DNA from: Mycobacterium sp. ENV421
GTDB taxonomy: Bacteria; Actinomycetota; Actinomycetes; Mycobacteriales; Mycobacteriaceae
Length of the DNA stretch: 42,838 bases
Assembly: GCF_002887815.1 (NCBI RefSeq)
Contig: NZ_PDHO01000035.1
Span: 1-42,838, forward strand
Direction: 5' to 3'
Shown here in pieces: positions 1 through 6,945 of this stretch. The notes under the pieces were generated by a model. It saw only the letters and a list, made by a program, of their open reading frames with translations, was not told where the DNA came from and ran no database searches. Position numbers and translations under genes: made by a program. How positions within the stretch are numbered: position 1 is the first letter of the stretch; each line of letters begins with the position of its first letter.

Positions 1-89
1 CGCCGTACAACCACTTCGAGCTCGGCCAGCCCATCCTCACCGAGTACGTGTGGGGACGTCAGGTCGGCGAGAACACGATCAACCCCTGA
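1..89 (+). CDS. C-terminal end of an unidentified protein (partial)
   Basis: The open frame enters from the left edge (codons in phase from base 3) and ends with TGA at 87-89. Only 28 residues are visible, ending in GENTINP. The fragment is too short to name a family. It is convergent with the F420-type oxidoreductase gene that ends at 110, with about 20 bases between the stops. Confidence 0.5.
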   Translation, partial: PYNHFELGQPILTEYVWGRQVGENTINP

Positions 90-109
90 GGTCGATCAGC
101 CCTCAGCGA

Positions 110-1018
110 TCAGCCCTTGAGGTCGAGCGCCGACGCCAGTTCGCGCAATGCCGGGCGAGGATCCCAGCTCGGGTCGCCGTCGCCGAGCACCTGCACCACC
201 ACGTGGTCGGCGCCGGCGTCGAGGTGCGCTGTCACCGACGCGGCGGCCTGCTCGACCGAACCCTGCCCCACGATGCGCTCGGCAAGCCGGTCGGAGCCGC
301 CGCGCACCAGATCGGACTCGTCGAAGCCCTGCCGCAGCCACGAGTTGCGGTAGTTGGGCAGGCCCGAATAGACCTCGAGATGCAGGTGCGCCCGGCGCAT
401 CTGCTCCTCGGCGCTCTCCCCGACGACGACGGCCTGCTCGGACACCACCCATTTGTCCGGGCCGAGGATCTCGCGGGTGGTCGCGGTCTGCTCCGGAAGC
501 ACCAGGTAGGGATGCGCACCGTCGGCGTGCGTGCCGGACAGCTCGATCATCTTCGGGCCGAGGGCCGCGAGCAGACGGGTCGGACGCCCGGAGCCCGGCT
601 CGACGAATTCCGGCAGACCGGCCATCCGGTCCAGGTAGCCGCGCATGGTGGCCAGCGGCTTGTCGTAGGTTCCGCCGAGCATGTTCTCGACCAACGGCCC
701 GTGGCTGACCCCGAGACCGAGGACGAAGCGGCCGGGGTAGGCGGCGGTCAGGCTGCGGCCGCCACCCTCGGCGATCGTCGCCAACCAGGCGTGGATATTC
801 GCAATACCGGTACCCAGCACCAGGCGCTGCGTTCCGGCCAGGAACACCGCGGACTGCACCATGCAGTCCTTCAGACCGACCTCCGGGATGAACAGCGATC
901 CGAAGCCGAGCGCTTCGATCTCCTGCGCTACTTCGACGGCTGCGGGCATCGACCAACTCTCGCTCGCCCACCACACGCCGATTCGGGCCGGAAAGTCGAT
1001 GGTCGGGCGGTCAGTCAA
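110..1018 (-). CDS. LLM class F420-dependent oxidoreductase
   Basis: A 302-residue luciferase-like (LLM) TIM-barrel protein. Proteins of this class use reduced F420 (sometimes FMN) for hydride transfer, and the substrate here is unknown. Supporting segments are the N-terminal IGVWWASESWSMP, the GFGSLFIPEVG strand, VLGTGIANIHAW and the PGRFVLGLGVSHGP motif, resembling the mycobacterial subgroup typified by MSMEG_4141. The start is a TTG with a GAGGAG ribosome-binding site about 6 nt upstream, and the first 8 bases overlap the end of the upstream TetR gene. The two are therefore probably co-transcribed, and the TetR may respond to a ligand of this enzyme. Confidence 0.85.
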   Translation of the reverse strand: MTDRPTIDFPARIGVWWASESWSMPAAVEVAQEIEALGFGSLFIPEVGLKDCMVQSAVFLAGTQRLVLGTGIANIHAWLATIAEGGGRSLTAAYPGRFVLGLGVSHGPLVENMLGGTYDKPLATMRGYLDRMAGLPEFVEPGSGRPTRLLAALGPKMIELSGTHADGAHPYLVLPEQTATTREILGPDKWVVSEQAVVVGESAEEQMRRAHLHLEVYSGLPNYRNSWLRQGFDESDLVRGGSDRLAERIVGQGSVEQAAASVTAHLDAGADHVVVQVLGDGDPSWDPRPALRELASALDLKG

Positions 1019-1727
1019 GGTCGCTCCTCAGTGGTTCGGTCGGGGGGAGTGATTCGATGCGCAAGGTGTCGCCTGTCAGCATGGCGATCGAGCTGCGGAG
1101 CTCTTCAGCCGGGGTCGGCGGCGGCAGCGCCTGCTGCGGCCCGACCCGGAACGAGTCGACCATCAGTGCGGCGAAGCGGCGCCATGCGTCCGGTGCGTGT
1201 TCGCGGGTCGCTTCCAGGACACCGGTGTTGGCCAGCAGCATCACCACGATGTCCCCGACGCCGATGTCCGGACGCAGCGTCCCGTCTTGTTGCGCCCGGG
1301 TGATCACCTGCCCGAGTTTCGCGACGGCTTCGGCGGCGCGCTGCTCGATGACGGAGCTGGCCGGGAACGCGGTGGTGAGCAGCGCCCGCAATCCGGGGTC
1401 GGAGGCCTGTAGCGCACAGACGTCGTAGACGAGGTCTTGGAAGCCGTCCCAGGCGCACGGGTTGGCCAGGGCTTTGTCGACCGCGTCCTCGTAGGAGGTC
1501 ATGTTCCGCTCGAACGCCGCGATCGCCAGATCGGTGCGAGTCGGGAATCGCCGGTAGAGGGTCGCCACCCCTACCTCAGCGGCTCGGGCCACGTCTTCCA
1601 GCGGAACTGACAGGCCCTGCTCGGCAAACAGCCGGGCGGCAGCGGAGACGATCCGCTCCCGATTGCGTTCGGCGTCGGCCCGCAGTGGCCTGGATCGCTC
1701 CGCACCCCGATGTGCGCCCGGAATCAC
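1011..1727 (-). CDS. TetR/AcrR family transcriptional regulator
   Basis: A 238-residue TetR repressor. The N-terminal helix-turn-helix is clear around residues 22-65 (RERIVSAAARLFAEQG, then EDVARAAEVGVATLYRRFP), followed by a helical ligand-binding domain. The start is GTG at 1727. It overlaps the F420-oxidoreductase gene downstream and diverges from the acyl-CoA synthetase gene across a 158-bp gap holding a perfect palindrome at 1843-1864. It may bind that site, but the site also fits the KstR consensus, so the regulator is not settled. The ligand is unknown, probably an acyl-CoA or lipid given the neighbours. Confidence 0.88.
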   Translation of the reverse strand: MIPGAHRGAERSRPLRADAERNRERIVSAAARLFAEQGLSVPLEDVARAAEVGVATLYRRFPTRTDLAIAAFERNMTSYEDAVDKALANPCAWDGFQDLVYDVCALQASDPGLRALLTTAFPASSVIEQRAAEAVAKLGQVITRAQQDGTLRPDIGVGDIVVMLLANTGVLEATREHAPDAWRRFAALMVDSFRVGPQQALPPPTPAEELRSSIAMLTGDTLRIESLPPTEPLRSDLD

Positions 1728-1842
1728 CAGGCCAGACTACTCGCCGAAGTGGAGGCGCACCACCAGTTATGCCTGGCGCCGTCGAGGTGGGGCGGTCCCG
1801 CTGGGTGATGTTCCGCCACCTGCCGACGCCCGCGCCCGTGGC

Positions 1843-1864
1843 AGACTAGAACGCGTTCTAGTCT
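1843..1864. promoter_or_regulatory. Perfect 22-bp palindrome, KstR-like operator
   Basis: The arms AGACTAGAACG and CGTTCTAGTCT are exact reverse complements. The core TAGAACGCGTTCTA fits the published KstR consensus TNNAACNNGTTNNA exactly. It lies 21 bp upstream of the acyl-CoA synthetase start and 115 bp upstream of the divergent TetR start, where it could block the synthetase promoter. Binding by KstR or by the local TetR is inference. Confidence 0.75.
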
Positions 1865-1885
1865 CGGCCACCCGGAGGACCGCCC

Positions 1886-3553
1886 ATGAGCAGCGCCGTC
1901 AGCTTCGACCTTTCTTCGGTGTTCCACACCGTCGCCGAGACGCTGCCGGATCACGAGGCTCTCATCTGGCGGGGTCAGCGCCTGACCTACGCGCAACTCG
2001 ACGCCCGCATCGACGGCGTCGCGCACTATCTCACCGCGCAGGGACTGGGCTGCCACACCGAACGTGACCAATTGGCGCCGCACGAATCCGGCCAGGACCA
2101 CATCGGGTTGTACCTGCGCAACGGAAACCAGTACCTCGAGGCGATGGTCGCCGGCTACCGGGCCCGGGTCGCGCCTTTCAATGTCAACTACCGCTATGTG
2201 GAGGAAGAGCTCCTCTACCTGCTCACCGACTCGGGCGCCAAGGCACTGGTCTACGGCGCCGAGTTCGCGCCGTGCGTGGCCGCCATCCGCGACCGGCTCC
2301 CGGAGCTGCGGGTGCTGATCCAGGTCGCCGACGCTTCCGGCAACGAATTGTTGCCCGGCGCAGTCGATTACGAGTCCATCGTCAGCACGCCCGAGCCGGC
2401 CGGTGGCATGCCCACCCCTAGTGGCGACGACCTCTACATCCTCTACACCGGCGGAACCACCGGGATGCCCAAGGGTGTGCTGTGGCGCCAGCACGACATC
2501 TTCATGTCGGCGATGGGCGGCCGGCCGTTCGGTTCGGACACCTCGCTGTCAACCTACGCCGAACTCGCCGAGCAAGCCCGCACCAATGCCGGTTTCCGGT
2601 CGGTGCTGATGATCCCGCCGCTGATGCATGGCGCGGCACAGTGGGCGGCGTTCAACATGTTCAGCACCGGCGGCTGGATGGTGCTGCCCGACGACGTCGA
2701 CCGGCTCAACGCTCCCGCCGTGATGCGGCTGGCCGAACGTGAACGCGTGCTGAGCATTCCGGTCGTCGGCGACGCGATCGCCCGGCCGCTGCTCGACGAG
2801 ATCGAGACCGGCAACTACGACCTGTCCGGGCTGGTGACCATCACCAACGGCGGCGCACCGCTGTCGCCGACCGTCCGCGAACGACTGCTGGCCGCCCTGC
2901 CCAACCTGATGGTGCTCGACGCCGTCGGGGCGTCGGAGACCGGCATGCAGATGACGACCATGGCCGCCAAGGGCGTCGAGCAGAAGGCCGCCACCTTCAC
3001 CCCGCAGCACGACACCGCCATCATCTCAACGGATTTCGCCCATGTGCTCACGCCCGGCGACGGTGAGGGCTGGCTGGCGCGACGGGCTTACGTCCCGCTG
3101 GGTTACCTCGGTGACGCCGAGAAGTCGGCGCGTACCTTCCCCACCATCGACGGCGTGCGCTGGTCGGTGCCCGGTGACCGCGCGCGGTTCCTGGAAGACG
3201 GTCAGATCGAACTGCTCGGCCGCGACTCGGTCACCATCAATTCCGGTGGGGAGAAGATCTTCGCCGAGGAGGTCGAGCGCGCGGTCGCCAGCCATCCCGC
3301 GGTGTACGACGTGGTGGTCGCCGGGCGGCCCTCGGAACGGTGGGGCAGCGAGGTGGTGGCCATCGTGCAGTTCGCCGAGGGGCAGAGCGCCACCGATGCC
3401 GAACTCGCCGATGCCTGCCGCGAGCACATCGCGCACTACAAGCTGCCGAAGGCGTTCATCCGCACCGAGAAGGTGCTGCGCTCCCCCGCAGGCAAGGCCG
3501 ACTACCGCTGGGCCAAGGAGCTCGCCGTGGAAAGCCTTGGCGCCCAAGCCTAG
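1886..3553 (+). CDS. Acyl-CoA synthetase (FadD family, ANL superfamily)
   Basis: A 555-residue AMP-forming acyl-CoA ligase that would activate a fatty acid or steroid side-chain acid with ATP and CoA. The P-loop-like motif YTGGTTGMPKGVLW lies near residues 193-206, followed by PPLMHGAAQW, the adenylate-binding segment DAVGASETGMQ, the hinge region GDRARFLEDGQIELLGRDS and the C-terminal catalytic Lys context SPAGKADYRWAKE. The overall pattern is closest to mycobacterial FadD19/FadD17-type enzymes of sterol degradation, by recall. ATG at 1886 has GGAGG 8 nt upstream. The KstR-like palindrome just upstream supports a sterol or lipid role. The exact substrate cannot be read from sequence. Confidence 0.88.
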   Translation: MSSAVSFDLSSVFHTVAETLPDHEALIWRGQRLTYAQLDARIDGVAHYLTAQGLGCHTERDQLAPHESGQDHIGLYLRNGNQYLEAMVAGYRARVAPFNVNYRYVEEELLYLLTDSGAKALVYGAEFAPCVAAIRDRLPELRVLIQVADASGNELLPGAVDYESIVSTPEPAGGMPTPSGDDLYILYTGGTTGMPKGVLWRQHDIFMSAMGGRPFGSDTSLSTYAELAEQARTNAGFRSVLMIPPLMHGAAQWAAFNMFSTGGWMVLPDDVDRLNAPAVMRLAERERVLSIPVVGDAIARPLLDEIETGNYDLSGLVTITNGGAPLSPTVRERLLAALPNLMVLDAVGASETGMQMTTMAAKGVEQKAATFTPQHDTAIISTDFAHVLTPGDGEGWLARRAYVPLGYLGDAEKSARTFPTIDGVRWSVPGDRARFLEDGQIELLGRDSVTINSGGEKIFAEEVERAVASHPAVYDVVVAGRPSERWGSEVVAIVQFAEGQSATDAELADACREHIAHYKLPKAFIRTEKVLRSPAGKADYRWAKELAVESLGAQA

Positions 3554-3557
3554 ATCG

Positions 3558-3616
3558 GCGAGCGTCACACCAGCGTCACGCTGAGCGCCGAACGTCACAC
3601 CAGCGTTACGCTCGGC
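3558..3616. repeat. Two tandem copies of a ~30-bp intergenic unit
   Basis: CGTCACACCAGCGTCACGCT at 3563-3582 recurs at 3593-3612 with one change (T for C at position 15), a 30-bp period. It fills the 66-bp gap between the convergent acyl-CoA synthetase and SDR genes. Confidence 0.8.
3587..3616. terminator. Probable bidirectional terminator hairpin
   Basis: GCCGAACGT (3587-3595) pairs with ACGCTCGGC (3608-3616) with one mismatch, a 9-bp stem around a 12-nt loop. It sits between two convergent stop codons (3553 and 3620). There is no T-run, which is common for actinobacterial hairpin terminators. Its function is inferred from position. Confidence 0.5.
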
Positions 3617-3619
3617 GGG

Positions 3620-4444
3620 CTACACCTTCATGTAGCCCTTGTCGGCCGGAATCTGGGCGGCCGTCAGCAGTGCCGACGCATCACTGGCCAGGAACAGCAC
3701 CACTTCGCTGACCTGATTCGGCGCGATCAGCGACTCGGTGGGCAGCGCGCCCGGCGAGAAGCTGTACACGTAGTGCGGGTGCTTCTCGAACGTCGAGTAC
3801 ATCGACAGGTCGTTGCCCAGGGCCGTGTCGACACCGTAGGTGTGCACCGAGTTCACCCGTATCCCGTACTCGCCCACCTCGAGTGCGAGCGAATTCGCCA
3901 GTCCCACAACGCCGAACTTGCTGGCGCAGTAGTGCCCGGCGCCCGGCACGGCCTTGATTCCCGCCGACGAGCTGATTGCGATGATCGAACCACCGTTGCC
4001 GGCCTCGATCATCGCCGGCACGCAGGCCTGCACGGTGTTGAAGAACCCGGTGAGGTTGACGTCGATGATCTCCTGCCACTGCTCCTGCGGGATCTCCCAG
4101 GCGCGGCCCCAGCTCATCACTCCGGCATTGGCGACGACGACGTCGAGGCGGCCGAATTGCTCGATGGCAGAGGCGATCACCCGCTTCTGCCCGTCGTGGT
4201 CGCGCACATCGACCCGCTCGGCGCTGATCTTGACGCCTTCGTCCTCCACCAGGCGCACGGTGTCGGCGAGATCCTCCGGGGTCGACGGTTCGTACCCGAT
4301 GTGGTTGCCCACCGGCCCGCAGGCGTCGATGGTGACGATGTCGGCGCCGGCCTGGGCCAGCCGCACACAATGCGCGCGGCCCTGTCCCCTGGCCCCGCCG
4401 GTCACGTACGCGACTTTGCCCTCCAAGGGGCGATCACTTGTCAC
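3620..4444 (-). CDS. Mycofactocin-type SDR family oxidoreductase
   Basis: A 274-residue short-chain dehydrogenase. The Rossmann motif is TGGARGQG near the N-terminus, the strand NAG motif is VVANAGVMSWG, and the catalytic Ser-Tyr-Lys falls in IAISSSAGIKA and GHYCASKFG. After the second beta strand there is an insertion (VTIDACGPVGNHIGY, then STPEDLADTV) typical of SDRs with non-exchangeable NAD whose electrons pass to mycofactocin. The GTG at 4444 starts VTSDRPLEGKVAYVTGG. The open frame extends further upstream, but that part has no SDR character. The substrate is probably an alcohol or hydroxy-lipid. The mycofactocin assignment rests on the insertion pattern. Confidence 0.82.
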   Translation of the reverse strand: MTSDRPLEGKVAYVTGGARGQGRAHCVRLAQAGADIVTIDACGPVGNHIGYEPSTPEDLADTVRLVEDEGVKISAERVDVRDHDGQKRVIASAIEQFGRLDVVVANAGVMSWGRAWEIPQEQWQEIIDVNLTGFFNTVQACVPAMIEAGNGGSIIAISSSAGIKAVPGAGHYCASKFGVVGLANSLALEVGEYGIRVNSVHTYGVDTALGNDLSMYSTFEKHPHYVYSFSPGALPTESLIAPNQVSEVVLFLASDASALLTAAQIPADKGYMKV

Positions 4445-4516
4445 CGGCTCACCATACGGTTGCAAGGTTCCTGGATGGTCGGGAATTCGGGAACCGCTCA
4501 GACTGCTGTGCACCGT

Positions 4517-5194
4517 ATGCAGAGCAAGCTCGCCGCACCCACCACGTCGCGGCGCACCATCGCGGCACTGTTGAGCCTCACCGCGGGCACCGGGGTTATC
4601 GACGCCGTGTCCTACCTCGGGCTCGGTCACGTCTTCGTCGCCAACATGACGGGCAACATCGTCTTCCTCGGTTTCGCGGCAAACCCCAGCTCCGGGCTGT
4701 CGGCGTGGATGGCGCTGATCGCGTTGGGCGCGTTCATGTTCGGCGCACTGGTGGGCGGCGCCGTCGGTCACCGCGTGGCCGCGTCGCCGACGTGGCCGAT
4801 GTCGGTGCTGCTGGTGCAGGCGGCGCTGCTCGGTGTCGTCGCGGCGGCTGCTGCCGTCTTCGGCATCTCGACGGTGGGCCGCGCGGTCATCGTCGCGACG
4901 CTGGCGTTCGCGTACGGCCTGCAGAACAGCACGGCCCGGCGGATGGCGGTCGCCGACCTGACCACCACGGTGCTGACGCTGACGGTGACGGGACTGGCTG
5001 CCGACAGTCGTGTTGCGGGAGGCCCGGGCGCCAAGCCCGTCCGCCGGTTGGCCTCGATCGCCACGATGCTGGCCGGTGCGGTCGCCGGGGCGCTGCTGGT
5101 ACAGGTGTCGGTGCCGTTGACCATCGCGGTCGCCGCCGGGTGCGTGCTGGTGTCCGCGGTCCTATTCGGCGTGGACCGCCGCGCCGACAGCTGA
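4517..5194 (+). CDS. YoaK/DUF1275 family integral membrane protein
   Basis: A 225-residue protein with about six hydrophobic helices. DUF1275 hallmarks are visible: TAGTGVIDAVSYLGLGHVFVANMTGNIVFLG at the start and AFAYGLQNSTARRM plus TTTVLTLTVTGLA in the middle. The family is of unknown function, suggested to be a transporter. ATG 4517 is chosen because the family begins just before the first helix; GTG 4508 would add three residues. The frame is open far upstream into the divergent SDR gene, but that part is shadow sequence. The stop is immediately adjacent to the convergent SDR stop at 5195. Confidence 0.82.
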   Translation: MQSKLAAPTTSRRTIAALLSLTAGTGVIDAVSYLGLGHVFVANMTGNIVFLGFAANPSSGLSAWMALIALGAFMFGALVGGAVGHRVAASPTWPMSVLLVQAALLGVVAAAAAVFGISTVGRAVIVATLAFAYGLQNSTARRMAVADLTTTVLTLTVTGLAADSRVAGGPGAKPVRRLASIATMLAGAVAGALLVQVSVPLTIAVAAGCVLVSAVLFGVDRRADS

Positions 5195-5995
5195 TCAGGC
5201 CGGCCCGAACCGTGCGCCGCCCTCGGCGTGGTACCACCCGCCCGCAGCCTGGGTGCCGCCGTCGACGTGCAGCGTCTGACCGGTGATGTAGCGCGCCATG
5301 TCCGAGGCGAGAAAGACTGCCGCCGAGGCTATCTCGTCGACATCACCGAGCCGGCCCAGCGGAACGGCCTGACTCAGTTCGGGCCGTATCCCGTTCGGCG
5401 ACAGCGCCAGCAGGCCCTCAGTGACGGTGATGTCGGGTGCGATGGCGTTGACCCGGATACCGTACGGCGCCAGTTCGAAGGCCGCCGTCCTGGTGTAGTT
5501 GATGACCCCGGCCTTCGCCGCGGAGTAGGCCGCGTATCCAGGTGCCGCTCGGACCCCCTCGATGGAGGTCACGGAGATGACGCTGCCGCCGCGGGCGTCC
5601 TCGACCAGCTGCCTGGCCACCCGTTGCGTGCACAGCAGGACGTGTCGAAGGTTCGCCTTGTACAAAGCGTCCCAACCGTTTTCGCTGGTGTCCAGCAGGG
5701 AGGAGGCGAAGACCCCGCCGGCGTTGTTGACCAGGATGCTGACCGGTCCGAGCTCGTCGCGGGTACGCGCCAGTGCGGCGTCGACCTGTCCGCTGTCACG
5801 AACGTCGGCCACGATGCCGAGCACCCCCAGCTCGGCCGCGGTCGCCGCGCAGCTGTCGGCGTCACGTTCCCAGATGGCGACCGTCGCCCCGAATTGCGTG
5901 AGCCCGGCGGCGATCCCCCGACCGATGCCGGTCCCGCCGCCGGTCACCACCGCCACCCGGTCGGTCAGCAGGATGTCCGACGGCGTGATCGTCAC
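5195..5995 (-). CDS. SDR family NAD(P)-dependent oxidoreductase
   Basis: A 266-residue classical SDR. The cofactor motif is TGGGTGIGRG (near residue 19), the ILVNNAGGVFA strand is present, and the active site reads SVTSIEGVRAAPGYAAYSAAKAG (Ser, Tyr-x3-Lys). The C-terminal YITGQTLHVDGG is standard. The start is GTG at 5995, only 4 bases after the upstream F420-oxidoreductase stop, so the two genes are an operon. A 3-oxoacyl or hydroxy-lipid dehydrogenase role is likely, but the substrate is not determinable. Confidence 0.88.
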   Translation of the reverse strand: MTITPSDILLTDRVAVVTGGGTGIGRGIAAGLTQFGATVAIWERDADSCAATAAELGVLGIVADVRDSGQVDAALARTRDELGPVSILVNNAGGVFASSLLDTSENGWDALYKANLRHVLLCTQRVARQLVEDARGGSVISVTSIEGVRAAPGYAAYSAAKAGVINYTRTAAFELAPYGIRVNAIAPDITVTEGLLALSPNGIRPELSQAVPLGRLGDVDEIASAAVFLASDMARYITGQTLHVDGGTQAAGGWYHAEGGARFGPA

Positions 5996-5999
5996 GGCC

Positions 6000-6848
6000 T
6001 CAACTCCGCGATGGATTCAACACGGCATCGGCGAAGCGGGCGATGCCGTCGAGCGCCTCGCGGGTACGCCGCCACGGCATGACGATCATCCGGTCGATGC
6101 CCGCATCAGCCGCGCGGCGCACATCCGCGGGTGAATCGGCCGGAGCCGACGCGGTCACTTCGGGCTTGCCGGCACGTCCGTGCTCGGCCCAGAGCGCCGA
6201 GAGCTTCTGCACCGATCCGGGGATCTGGTCCAGGGTGTGGTTCATCGGGATCCAGCCGGACCCGAACCGGGCGACCCGGCGCAGCGCGGGCAGGCCGTCG
6301 CCGCCGACGTGGATCGGGGGTCCGCCTGGCTGGACCGGCTTGGGTTCGAAGGCAACGGCGTCGAAGTCGAAGAACCGGCCGTGGTGCTCGACGGTCGGCT
6401 CGGTCCAGAGCGCGCGGCACACCTCGAGCGCCTCGTCGACGCGGGCGCCGCGGCTGCCGAAGTCCAGACCCGCGGCGTCCCACTCCTCGCGCAGCCAGCT
6501 GGCGCCGATCCCGAAGTCGAACCGGCCGTCCGAGACGACGTCCAGCGTCGTGGCCGCGCGGGCGCTGACGAACGGGTGGCGCAGGCCGATGTTGTAGACG
6601 TAGGTGCCCAGTCGAATCGTGCTGGTCTGGCCGGCCAGATACGACAGGTAGGCGATCGCGTCGAACATCGGCGTCTGCGGGGGAATCGGCGGATGACTGT
6701 CGCCGTGATGGGGGCTGCCGGACATCTCGGCGGGCAGCACCAGATGCTCGGGAAGCCACACCGACTCGTAGCCCAACTCCTCGGCCCGCACCGTCAGATC
6801 CCGCCACAGGCCGGGGTGAACGCCACCCAGTGGAATCCCGAACTTCAC
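6000..6848 (-). CDS. LLM class F420-dependent oxidoreductase
   Basis: A 282-residue luciferase-like protein. It begins MKFGIPLGGVHPGLW, then AEELGYESVWLPEHL, TIRLGTYVYNIGLRHPF and GRFDFGIGASWLREEW, the order seen in the TIGR03619-like F420 subgroup. It probably reduces or oxidises an unknown lipid-like substrate with F420. It heads a two-gene operon with the SDR at 5195-5995. The divergent gene is the adenylate cyclase at 6946, with a 97-bp shared upstream region. Confidence 0.85.
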   Translation of the reverse strand: MKFGIPLGGVHPGLWRDLTVRAEELGYESVWLPEHLVLPAEMSGSPHHGDSHPPIPPQTPMFDAIAYLSYLAGQTSTIRLGTYVYNIGLRHPFVSARAATTLDVVSDGRFDFGIGASWLREEWDAAGLDFGSRGARVDEALEVCRALWTEPTVEHHGRFFDFDAVAFEPKPVQPGGPPIHVGGDGLPALRRVARFGSGWIPMNHTLDQIPGSVQKLSALWAEHGRAGKPEVTASAPADSPADVRRAADAGIDRMIVMPWRRTREALDGIARFADAVLNPSRS

Positions 6849-6931
6849 AGCGCGGATGTTACGCAGCGGGTAGCGCTATCGGAAGCACTACTCTCATTTT
6901 CAGAGAGCATGATTCTGCCTGGTTGTCGCAG

Positions 6932-6937
6932 TAGCGT
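6932..6937 (+). promoter_or_regulatory. Predicted -10 hexamer (TAGCGT), cyclase gene
   Basis: A TANNNT hexamer ends 8 nt before the ATG at 6946, and no Shine-Dalgarno is seen. This fits a leaderless mRNA starting at or next to the start codon. Confidence 0.45.
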
Positions 6938-6945
6938 CTGAACCC

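Noticed and set aside
3773..4516. N-terminal extension of the DUF1275 protein
   Set aside because: The in-frame upstream part lies over the SDR gene on the other strand and has no DUF1275 character.
6891..6907. CTCTC-N7-GAGAG between F420-oxidoreductase and cyclase genes
   Set aside because: Short arms, and no second copy was noticed. Could be a weak operator, but not enough to list.
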